Below are positions 20,801 to 32,000 of a DNA stretch of 64,000 bases, one piece after another. The notes under the pieces were generated by a model. It made no database searches. It had not been told where the DNA came from and saw only the letters and a program-made list of their open reading frames with translations. The stretch comes from Rhodamnia argentea. Taxonomy: Eukaryota > Streptophyta > Magnoliopsida > Myrtales > Myrtaceae. Numbering within the stretch: the first letter of the stretch is position 1; each line of letters opens with the position of its first letter. The stretch is from assembly GCF_020921035.1 (NCBI RefSeq), contig NC_063152.1, positions 33,586,494 through 33,650,493 on the forward strand. Reading direction: 5' to 3'. A program made the translations under genes and the position numbers.

Positions 20801-22960
20801 CTAGCCCAATATTAGGCACCTCATTTATAGAGTGCTGAAAGAAATAGACCGAACGAACCGTTAAATCATATCTCGAATCGCTAAACCGATTATGAATATG
20901 CTTTGGGAACACTCTCTCGTAACCCAATTTTCGTGCGAGATCATTTCACAACGCCATAAATTGGGTATATATCTCTCTGATTATAAACTAAGTTTCGAAA
21001 TTAATAAATATTTTTTGACACAAAAAGCGGCCGGGGCTTCAGATGGTTGCGGAGCCCCACAAGAACGTTGGGTCATATAAAATCCCCGTAAGGAAGTACG
21101 TGTTTGGTAGCCCGAGAACACAGCAAACCGACAGCGGAATGAGTAAAATGTTGGCGACACCATGTACTCGGTATGTTACGCCGACGGTTATACGGAGCGA
21201 TTAAAGTAAAATCGCCAAACCATTTATAAGATAAAGAGCGATCACCGAAATTAATCTAAGAATTTAGGGATAAGGGGCACGAAAGCAGCTTGTACTAGGC
21301 TATAAATAGTCAGAGGCGATTCTTCTTTGTTAGAGACCGATCAATCATCAATAAGAAAAAATATTTATCATTTGCTTTGGAAGTTATTTTATCAGCATTT
21401 GTCTTTGTCGCACTTTATATTTATCTCCTGTTTATCTTTTGTCATTTTCTTTATTTCTTGTCCTAAATAGTCACAAGAACCCGTTAGAAAATTAAATCCG
21501 AAAGCTTTATACTTTTTCGCCGAAAAATCTTTCGCCTCGGACATTTCCGGCAACACGATGCTCTAATGAGCAACTGCAACCAAAAAAAGGAGGTCATTTA
21601 TCAATATCGACTGTCGTACCTACCGAGGTTTTTGCCAAAAACATTATCCGGTTGGAACACTTTCGCCGTACATTTACTTTTGCACTTGGTATTTTGCCTC
21701 ACCGACTTCCACTGAAAAGAGGCACACCGTATCTTCCATTTCGTCAAAAAGAAACGATTCAAAAAATATTTCCTTTTTAACTAAGTTGGATTTCTATAAT
21801 GCCGCGTTAATTACGTTGTTGTTTTCATCATTGGATCGCCATCGGCTATAAAAATGACAATTATGACTTAGATTGAAATATAATTCTTTCGTCACTTTAG
21901 AAAAAAGGAGAAAAAAAAGACCCATTTTTTTTCCTCAATCAAACGGGAGAGATGGAATCGGACCAACAACCGGCACTTCCGTTTCCGGCGAATTTCCATC
22001 CCTTTTGAGGATGACCATGTCCGTTACAACCATTGACGATGGAATCAACGTTCCGTGATGAACTTTCAAACCGACCGGCGCGACTCCGCTCTTCGAGTAC
22101 TCAATGCATCAAAGCTAAATGACATTTTGACTACTCTAGACATCAACATGTCATCTCTTGTCTCAATTCTCCAAAGTTTCAAACAGAAACAGAAGAATGG
22201 AGAGATTAACTTTCCTAAACAGAAGGGTCAATGCCTTCAGCACTCTGTAGTTGACTTTCTAATTCTTTCTGGGCAAGATCATGGCCGTTCGATGGCCATA
22301 AAGAGGCCCTTCTAATCTTCTACAAATCCTATGTAGGCCCACAAGCATATATAGCTTTTGATTGCGTTCTAGAAGCGTCAAGCGTTCGATGCGCGAGGAA
22401 ATTACTCCCGTCATGGAAGAGCTTGTAAACAACGTAAATCGACCGAGTCACTTTATTGAACGGTAGACTAATGTAAGATATGTGCGTAAGCATTGGCCAA
22501 GATGAGAATTCCGAGTACACATTCCACGTAGGGACATAACAGCGACATGACTTGAGTCGTCGACGGAGAATATCGATATAACTCTAGTCGCTTCCGATAT
22601 CATATAAAAGGCAGCGGTCATTCCCGTTTCACCTGAAGAAAAATAAGCCAAAAAGGCAGGGTGGGCGCCCCGTGCTGTGCTCACGCGCATGTTGCGTCGG
22701 GATACGACGGTAGTTTGAAGCATCGAGTTTTGAGGTGACTAAGGTCGCGAAAAATTCCATCGAAGCCCGATTTTCGCGCTGTTTGTGGAGAGAAATATCG
22801 GTTTTCGATGGAAGATGCGTGGAAGTAAAACCTTAAACACCAAGCTAAGGACATCGTCGCACGACACGGGACGTTCCATGAATGAGGATTTCCAAAATGG
22901 GGGTCGTGGAGCCAAGAAGACACTAGTAAACTCAACCAGCTAACCCGGCCCATTTCCATC
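20801..22960. other. Intergenic, no gene recognised
   Basis: Several short open frames lie on both strands (for example minus 22448-22959). None has recognisable domains, and no splice-linked set of exons could be assembled. The composition is mixed, and old transposable element debris is likely. Confidence 0.35.
21270..21590. mobile_element. Possible LTR-like fossil fragment
   Basis: A TATA-like ctataaatag at about 21300 is followed by 'gatcaatcatcaataagaaa' and a T-rich tract, an arrangement seen in the terminal repeats of plant LTR elements. No gag or pol similarity and no partner repeat were found in the window, so this is weak. If real, it is an isolated, old fragment. Confidence 0.25.
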
Positions 22961-23957
22961 CTGACGTCACGTCATCTTCGTACTTTTCTCAATCGGACAT
23001 CACGCATAGGCCTCCACGACAGCCATATATTCCCAAAAAAAAAAAAAAAAGATAACCATGGCACATTATTTGTTGGCGTGAGCTGTCTATTAGATTAAAA
23101 ATAGGAAAAGTTATTTTTATTTTATACTACTTCTATATATATCCCATGTTTCTATGTATATCCCCCGATTTGTAGGTCAATTATGGTTGGTTTTCTTCTA
23201 TGTATATAAGTGTGCTTATAGCCTTGTAAACAAATTGAAGAATGGAGAAATCACAATTGATTCCTTCTAGAATTCTTCTTTTCTACATTATTTGCCCCCA
23301 AAAAAAAAAAATTACAAAAATCGCGACATCATTCCTCATCGATCGCGAGAGCTTCAATTACCAATTTACCGACCAGTTCGGCATAATTGATTGGGCGTTG
23401 AATTTAATTAATTGAAAAAATTATCAATTCAACTCTAAAGTTTAGTATAGATATCGATTCGGTCTTTAAATTTTTCAATTTTGGGAATGTAGGCATAAAC
23501 TTTTACGTGAAATTTCAATAAAGCGTTTCCGATCGTTTATCGCCAAATATGGCTGATGTGACGAATTACGTAGGACGTCATTTCAAGTAAAGTTGACTAT
23601 GCCAGTGTGTCACATGAGATGACCAAAGAAGACCGAATGACGGTAATTGCTCGAAAGGGACTGTAGCGGAATTTTTGCCAGGGGCTTAAAATTGAATTGA
23701 AATCAGTACAATAAGGTCAGGATTAATTGGGTAAGTACCCTCAAATTAATTCGACGGGAATGGGGTGTCTGGCAACGCAGATATGAAGGATTAATGTTAG
23801 GGAAATGATCCCATTTTCGTTGACCGACCCGTCGGCATTTAACGCGACGGAAAGGACAAGGGCCGACAAACAAGTTGTCGATGGGGGGCATTCAAGTTTC
23901 TTTGTCAACTTCTCAACTGTGTGGGCGGTCAAGTGGGCACATCGCGAATAACTCGAA
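22961..23957. repeat. AT-rich intergenic DNA with a single-arm repeat (about 23410-23650)
   Basis: At 23410-23650 the phrases 'caactctaaagtttagtata', 'cggtctttaaatttttcaat' and 'atggctgatgtgacgaatta' match the arm-plus-centre pattern of the foldback-like family. The rest has poly-A runs near 23035 and 23300 and no gene. Confidence 0.4.
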
Positions 23958-23979
23958 CATTATTATTATTATTATTATT
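23958..23979. repeat. (ATT)n microsatellite
   Basis: About seven ATT units just upstream of the ADH-like promoter. Confidence 0.8.
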
Positions 23980-24038
23980 TCGTGAAATCCGAAATAATTT
24001 TAGACACGGTGGGACCCCTATTTTCTCGTCTTCTTGGC

Positions 24039-24046
24039 TATAAATA
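24039..24046 (+). promoter_or_regulatory. TATA box of the ADH-like gene
   Basis: TATAAATA in ggctataaatacgggg, 60 bases before the ATG at 24099, implying a short 5'UTR of about 30 bases. Confidence 0.8.
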
Positions 24047-24098
24047 CGGGGATCGGATCGCCTCTTGGTGCAATTTCAGACAGAAAGGGAAGCCAGCG

Positions 24099-26651
24099 AT
24101 GTCGGGGATGGAGAACAGCACAGCTGGGAAGGTCATCACCTGCAAAGGTAACAAAGACATCCACTTCGGATTTGTCCAACTTTCGTGGCTAAGGTTTCCC
24201 TTGACGATCTTTTTTCCTTCTTTTTTTTTTATACCGATGAAGCCGCCGTGGCATGGGGGCCGGGAGAACCGCTGGTGATGGAGGAAATCCTGGTGGATCC
24301 GCCTCAGAAGATGGAGGTCCGGATTAAGGTCCTCTTCACTTCGATTTGCCACACGGATCTCAGCGCTTGGAAAGGCGAGGTAATCATATCAAGCCGAGCA
24401 TTGTTTTCTGCCATATCAAAGCGCTGACGCTTCCTTTACTCCTCCTCTTGTAGAATGAATCCCAGAGAGCGTATCCACGGATCTTCGGCCACGAAGCGTC
24501 CGGGTAGCGAAATCGTCCCGACAGACCGTCCTCTGAAAACAACCTTCATATTGGACTGAATTTGACTGACCGTTTGAAATGAATTGGTTGGCACTGGCAG
24601 GATCGTGGAGAGCGTGGGGGAGGGAGTGAGGGACATGAAGGAAGGAGACCACGTGATCCCCATCTTCAACGGGGAGTGCGGCGAGTGCTTGTACTGCAAG
24701 CGCGAGGGGACCAACATGTGCAGAGACTACGGGGTGAACCCGATGAAGAAGGTGATGGTCAGCGACGGCGAGTCCAGGTTCCGGACCAAAGAGACGAGGC
24801 AGCCCATCTTCCACTTCCTCAACACCTCCACCTTCACCGAGTTCACGGTGGTCGAGTCCTCCTGCGTTGTCAAAGTCGACCCAACTTTCCCCCTCCAGAA
24901 GATGACCTTGCTCAGCTGTGGCGTCTCCACCGGTCTCTCTCTCTCTCTCTCAAGTTCTGAACTGTTGACGACGCTCATAATTTTGGAAGAAAATTTCTGT
25001 CCAATTTTGGAACGAGTTTGCAAGTTTTTTGCCTTGAATTCATAAGGAAAGATAACATTTACTAGAAAATATAACATCGCGTCGTCGATTATGAAATGAA
25101 GGTGTCGGAGCCGCATGGAACACCGCCGACGTGAAGGCCGGGTCGAGCGTCGCCGTCTTCGGCTTGGGCGCCGTGGGTCTCGCGGTATGTACATGTTACA
25201 TATGTGCTGTGGCTTCTTTGAACAGGTTTTCTTTAGGGCGAAGAGGGGGGGCTTTAGGATCACGAAGAGAAGTCAACATCTTGGCCAGAAGGAGAAGTTA
25301 AACTTAAATTCCGCGAGAAATTCCCATGGAAATGTCACTTTGACCCTCCCTTTGATCACGCCCAGGTTGCAGCCGGAGCACGTGCCAGAGGAGCATCGAA
25401 GATAATAGGCGTTGACATCAACCCCGCTAAATTCGCCAAAGGTGATTAATTAATTGTTAACCAGCGATTAATTAAGGACGTAAAGCATGACCTAATTGGC
25501 GTCTACGATAAGTATTCCTTTCCTTTGGCATGTGTGAAAAATGGAAAGTTGACCCACGCAGGCGGAGGTTTTCTATTGGATGAGTGATGTGATTAGCTAT
25601 TGATAAAATAATGTAAAAAGAATTATTTCGAATTATTCTTATTTATGACGTCATAATGTGGTTCGTCATTCCGAAGCCCGAGCGCTGGGGATCACCGAGT
25701 GCGTCAACCCCGACGAGCTTGAGACGGCGGCGCATGAGGTATGAATATCATCCCATCCCATCCCATCTGCTTCACCCCAAGAAAAAAACAAAAGTAGATT
25801 AGATCCGACGGAGATGAGGGCATGAGTGATGTTGACTGTCGGAAATCGACGGTGGTGGTTGCGTCTCAGGAGATCACGAGGTTGACCGGAGGCGGCGTTG
25901 ACTACAGCTTCGAGTGCGCCGGCAGCTTGACCGCCCTGCGCGAGGCCTTCCTCTCCACCCAATTGGTACGTATCAAGATAAATTAAATTTAAAAAAAAGG
26001 AACAATTTTTTTTTTTATTTCTAATATACGCGAAACAGGATGGTAAAGATCGAACAGAACATTATGTCGTACATGTTCTTATTTTTTTACGATACTTTGA
26101 CTCTGTTTATCATGCGAATAGGGTAACGATCTTTTTGTAATATATTCTATTTCGCCTCTAGCTCGGTATGGTAAATAATGTTGTCGACGCGGGCAATGCC
26201 TGATTTTGCTAGGGTTGGGGGCTGACCGTGTTGTTGGGAGTCCATCCGGGCCCGAACATGCTGCCGCTGCATCCGATGGAGCTGTTCGCCGGAAAACAGA
26301 TCACCGGCTCGGTCTTCGGCGGCTTCAAAGGGAAGACCCAAATCCCTCGTTTCGCCGAAGAATGCATGCACGGGGTAAAACTCGCAACCCCGTCTAGTTT
26401 TCGCCTCTATTTTTGAATATACCAAAAAAGATATTGCGAGATCAATTTTAAAAAGATTAAAATAGGAAAGACTGGATCTCAAAAGTTGGATGACGTGTCT
26501 GATTTGAAGGAGGGCGGGGAAAACAATTTTTTTTTTGCAGGCGGTGAACTTGGACGAGTTCATAACGCATGAACTCCCGTTCGAGAAGATCAACGAAGCG
26601 TTCCAGCTGCTCAAGGAAGGGAAGTCGTTGAGATGCCTCATGCACCTCTGA
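24099..26651 (+). CDS. Alcohol dehydrogenase-like protein (zinc MDR family)
   Basis: Ten exons: 24099-24147, 24243-24379, 24454-24503, 24601-24932, 25102-25184, 25366-25441, 25677-25738, 25870-25965, 26213-26374 and 26541-26651. They total 1,158 nt and 385 residues, the usual length for plant ADH-like proteins. Every junction is GT-AG and the frame is unbroken. Catalytic zinc ligands are C52 (SICHTD), H75 (GHEASG) and C185 (LLSCGVSTG). Structural zinc cysteines are C105, C108, C111 and C119. The NAD loop is GLGAVG (211-215), with D234 in GVDINP as the NAD-selecting acid. It therefore looks fully active as an NAD-dependent, cytosolic medium-chain dehydrogenase. The Arabidopsis 'ADH-like' group has poorly known substrates, so I do not name one. 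Relics lie on both sides (18938-20800 and 27905-28003), marking a decaying tandem cluster. Confidence 0.95.
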
Positions 26652-27904
26652 TTTCATCCTCCTGTCCTCCCGCATTGTGCATCTACTTGAGAGAGTGGCA
26701 TGTAATAATCTCTTGATTAAAGAGTGGTTTAAGGCGTGGCGAATTCGCGATTAGAAAGGCAATTATCGAAGGGGAATAGAGGGATCGCCCGGAAAGCGGA
26801 CTTTGTAGCATGAACCGTCCCCATATTTATATCCTATCGAACCATAGCCATTTCGTGATTCGTCCACGTTACGACGCTCGACAACTAAATGGAAATAACG
26901 GTTGCCGTGCTATGCAACGGCCGATCACGTGCGAATTGCCCGAGAGGAGACGGTATCCTCGCGATATAGATCGGTCGGCATCCCATCCTTTTCTCCATAA
27001 CCCCTTCCCCTGCATTTAATGATTCCGATGGCGACTAAAATCAGTGGTCGCACCAAAAACTTATCGTGGTCGCTGTCAATAGGAAAATTGCACCCACATG
27101 GGGGAGTCTAATGTCCGAACACTAATTAATTCTTGCATCATCGAAATATTATATCTCATCAGAAAACTATGCAAATCTCTAGCATTAATTGTGACATAAA
27201 TAGCAATCGTTATCCGAATCTGCGCATAGATCTTTCCATTAACCGGTCGAGCCTCACCAGTGGCAGGCGAGCGCGAGCTTCACCAAAGGCTAGCGAGGTG
27301 GATCTAGCCAGCCCTTGTCTTTGGCCGGTTGCTGAGGTCCGGAGACCAATTGGAGGAAGAAGGAAAGGGAAGAAAAAAGAAAAAAAGAAAGAGAAAGAAA
27401 AGAAAGACGAATATATAAATCGAGCAAATATTTAAATTTTACTCAAAATTTATCCATGTCATCGTTGGCCGCACCGCGAAAGGACGACAAACAACTCTAT
27501 TAGTGATTTTCCGCCAAAATTGCCAGGGTGAACCGAATTTGGCACGGATGCAAAAAGTTTAGAACTCAATCGATAGAAAAAAAAAATTATTTAGGACTGA
27601 ATTGGCACAACTACAATAGATTCACGACTTTTTTGGTAATTCTTGTCGTAACCTTTTTTTTTTTTTTTTTTTTTTTTCGATCTAAACATACCACTACACA
27701 ATTTTATAAGCTAGCTTGTTATTTCTTCTAAAGTTCATTAATTAGCACAATGTTGTAGAGTCTTTCTTCTCTCTTTTGCCAAAATCAAGCGCAAATTAAC
27801 GCGAAGTTGAAATAGTGAATATCATAAACTTTCCTTTTCTTCTTTCCTAGTTTCTGTTCGTTGCTATGACTACCGCAAAAGGAACGCAAAAAGATAAAAT
27901 TTAC
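26652..27904. other. 3' flank of the ADH-like gene and intergenic repeats
   Basis: The first 430 bases are the 3'UTR and flank, part of which is duplicated next to the upstream relic (20480-20800). A GC-rich low-complexity piece with a purine tail is at 27235-27400, a single-arm repeat at 27540-27650, and a poly-T run at 27652-27677. No gene. Confidence 0.5.
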
Positions 27905-28003
27905 TGGTGAGTTCATTAACGCATGAAAAAGGCCCCTTTGATCGACGAAGCACTTCGGCTGCTCATGGAAGGCAAGTCCCTGAGATACCTCATGCGCCTC
28001 TGA
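27905..28003 (+). pseudogene. Relic last exon of an ADH-like gene
   Basis: The sequence from gagttcattaacgcatga to gcctcatgcgcctctga-like ends matches exon 10 of the intact gene (gagttcataacgcatgaact ... ctcatgcacctctga). The end reads EALRLLMEGKSLRYLMRL followed by a stop, against the intact EAFQLLKEGKSLRCLMHL. An extra base and altered codons near the start break the frame, and no other exon is seen upstream. It is a third, almost vanished copy of the ADH-like gene. Confidence 0.8.
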
Positions 28004-29071
28004 TGATCCACCGGCTCGTGCCGAAATCGGCTTGCCAGTCGACGCATGATGAACACATGAGAGAGACAAGATGGGGCATCACCCAACGTGCCGCGTCAAA
28101 GAGTAGCACGAAATAAGTCCGTTCTAGTCGAGCGTCTTAAATCATTTGACGAAGAATCTTAGCTTTGTTATGTCTGTCCTGAAGGCACTGCCCTAGTTTT
28201 CCTCCTAAGAAAACCATCTCGCCCAGACACAAAACAGGAGTGCATCCTCAGTCAATCAGAACTTGATGGGTTCTCGTTACCTGAGCCGGCATCATTGCTG
28301 CTGGCCTTACTAAATCTCTTTCAAGCAGAGCAGCGACAACCGATGCACAACGGGGGCGACCCTCAAAGCAGCTTTGTTGAGTCACAAAGGCAATGACGGA
28401 TTAGTCCGGTCCGTCATATCATAATCCAAGCTGAAGCTCTCCGTCGTTTCGAAGCCCTAACCAAAAGGAAAGCACTATAAAAATTTTCTATCCGGGTTAT
28501 GGACGGATAGAAAGAGCAAATACAAAAGCCATATGACACTACCACACGCCACTTCTATGCGAATACACTATTGCAGCAACAAACCACAATGAGGACACAG
28601 ATTTATCAGACCATGTTTGCGACGAAGTAGACAACTGGACATAGAGTTTCGATCTAATATTCTCATAATAGTCAAAACCAAGCGTGAACAAGAACAAGTA
28701 AGCAACAAAAACTAACCGATTTGTCAGGGTCAGTTCATGCGACCAAGTTTAGGCACTTCACATGTCAGAATCTGCTAGTGCTCAGCGAGCATTCTATACT
28801 TAAAAGAAGCGTCCCATGTCCAGATGAGTGATGAACCAACTAGTAACATCAATCTCTCAGAGCCTCGAAGTTCCATCCAACAACTAATCTATAAGTGAGA
28901 ATAAACAAAACATGGACACCTATAGTAAGCTTTCTTGTCGAAGCGGGACAACGGTATCTATAAGACAGAGAACAGCCAGACGGCCGGAGAGCTATTTTTA
29001 CATCGAAGAAGGATTATCATGCGTTCAAATATATATCCAGATGGTGTGACAAAGTCAGGTGCTGAGAACGG
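28004..29071. other. Intergenic DNA and likely 3'UTR of the CID gene
   Basis: The part next to 29071 should be the 3'UTR of the minus-strand CID gene; its end is unknown. No other gene is seen. Confidence 0.4.
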
Positions 29072-32000
29072 TCAATGCATCGGCAGGCGAGGAGCACGTG
29101 GGCGAACAGGCGTTTTCGATGGGCTCACCCTGAAAATACCAAAGATAAGATGATGAGCAAGAGGAGAGTAAATCAAATGTCCATAAGTACGAGAAAGAAC
29201 AAGTGCCAAAAGGGGATCTGCGAGCCAACAGACCTTATGGGTAGCGCTCCAAGAACCACGCCGCTACAGTTAAGGGCAGCAATAGCACTTTCAGCCTGCA
29301 CAAGTGAAACACATGAATAAAGACTTCTTCACGATTCAATTACAACAACTGGACCCAATGAACGCATGCTTCGTTACTATTTCATTAGCGATATTGCTCC
29401 TTCACCATGAGGAACTATATTTTCTAACTAATCAGATGCAGAATGAGGAAACCACATGACACGCCTTACGCCAATTATTGGTGGCAGGAACTAAAGTTGG
29501 AATACCCCTCAATTTTACCAGGAACCATCAATCACATGCCGAGAGAAACCCAGAGTGAAATGGGCACATCATCAGTTTGACTTGATAACGTATATTAATA
29601 CCGGTTGATATTCTATAAATATTTCTCTTGAAGGGTAGAAACAAGGAAACTTAACTCTTTTAAAGCAAACAATTGATATGGGCAAAAAGGTAAAAAAAAA
29701 GGGCCAAATTGATGTTCAGTAAACTCGTTTACATGTACGCAAACGCTTTAGACCAGCAGGGCATTGACTTTCAAGTTCTGTGAGTGTTAACTACATGGGC
29801 TGCCAGCTTTCCAATCCATTAATAAATAAAATCCCTGTTTACCAAGAAAGGAAAAAGAAATTGCTCTGCACTGACTACACTACCCTCCACTCATTGAAGT
29901 TCTGAAAAACCCCATCATATCAGATACAACTTCAGGAGCCAGAGATTTTACATGTAATGAATGCAACATGTACAAAGAACATCAAAATGAAAATCAGTTC
30001 TTGTTATCTAAAAAGGGAACAGAGCTATTTCAAAACCAATCTCTGCAACTAAATCCAATTGATCCTTCCCCCTGATTCTATGGCAAGACACATTTCCATA
30101 TATCAATGTGCTATATATAGCCAACAATTTCCTTTTCCACTTTCAAAGCAGGTGGAGACAGAGTAATTCTTAAACCTAAAAAGAATCTTGCTAATTCTAT
30201 TAGGCTATTTCATGGTTACAGGTGGATTTCCCTAAAAGCAGATTATTCCAGTGGGAGAAGTTGCGCACAGGGCTACATTAGACCGATTATGTCTGGCCCA
30301 ACAGTTTCCAGAATGCCGTGGTCATAATTTCCTGGGTTATATAAATTCTATCTCTTATTTGAGTTGAAGATTTGTCTGGAACACCTCTATGATCAGGCTT
30401 CCAGCCCATGTGACAACCAAAATAAAAGTCCATCCCCATTAGAAGAGGATGGTGATGCAGACTTGAACTGCTGATTATAAAAGAGGGTCTTATGACGATC
30501 TCTATAACCATTTTGACATCATTGTCATCATAATGTATCCTGTTTTATCTATTAGAACTACAAGGTTATTCACCGTCTCATGCATCCTACTGACTGACAA
30601 CAAACAATTGTCTGTTTTGATGGCTGGTATTCAACGCTGAATAAGGTACTATTTATGCGATAGGATATGACCATCGACAAGGACATATGGAGCCATACCA
30701 AACACGGTCTCAGGCACTGTGAGCCAGAAGAAAGTAGCTCTTGCATGACTATGCTTAACAAACTGAAAAGTAGATTGATTTTTGTAACAGTTACCAGTGA
30801 ACTTGTCAGTGCCAGCTACTTCCCCCCCGGGCCCCCCTTCCCCCTCCTCTCTCCCTCTCCCTCTCCCTCTCTCTCTGAACCGAAATTTTGCAAAGTAAAA
30901 CGGAATTCCTACCACATTAAGAATGAGACTTAGAAGTTCCTACCAGCCTAATTTGGCAAAATCTAGGCAATATTTGAAAATTTTAGCCAGATCACAAAAA
31001 GATTGGGAAATTCCAAGAGAATCCCAGTGTTTAATACGTACTACCAAATGCAGCTGAGTTGCATAAACTCTGTCTAATTCCTGAAGTTACATTAGACTGT
31101 CTTAGTCGCCGACTCACAAAACCAAGATACAGCAAAAGCATTCTGCAAGAAAAGTAAAATTAATGGTACAGCGTGTATCGAAGAAGTTTTTATATCTTTT
31201 TGGGAATGACAACAACCTATAACTCGAGATATTTCTAGAAGTCTATACTAAAAAATGGTTCAATATCCAAAATAGTGACTGAGGAATTGGAACCAAAATT
31301 TCCATAGAAGATAAGGAGGAACAAATTTCAAAGGATGATTGCGACAAATTTGCTTGGGAAAAAGTGTTGGTTGTCTACTACCTAACAAAGTTTGTATATT
31401 CCTTTAGAAAGTTTGGAACCAACTGTTTAGAAGAATTAAACATGCTCAAAGTGGGGGAAAAAGTGATGGCCACAAAAAGTGGAGAGGGATAAAATGGAGG
31501 ACCTGAAGAGATGCAGCAGAAAACTTGAAGTAAGGTCATAATTTAATCATAGGATCTTGGCCAAAAAGTAAAAATTACAAGATCTTACTGAAATTATGGT
31601 ATGCAACCAAGCAAGCCAATGCACAATAATGCATAATCAGCACCATTTCAAGGTAAAAGGTCCAATGGTGGTGGTAGTTGTTAACATCAGTGTTTCGGTA
31701 TCCGAAAGAGCGAGAAAACTAGATTTGCATTAGATTATAACTACCAAACACCCATCCTGTGAAGTAAGAAGTATCGCTGATTGATTTGCTAACCACCAAT
31801 GTTATTATTGCATCTACACTATAAAGAGCGCAGGTATCTTAAGACATCCTATCAGTGTACACAACGTCACTATGTTCTTTTGGCATGTGGGACAGATCTT
31901 TTCCTTGGGAATGCTATAGGGAAAATTTATGAAAAGGAAAAAGAAAAAAACATATAAATCTAATTGACGGGAATTTGGAGAAATACATCAAATTGAAATA

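Noticed and set aside
22448-22959. Two minus-strand frames that might be exons
   Set aside because: No recognisable domain and no compatible splice sites linking them. Left as unannotated intergenic DNA.
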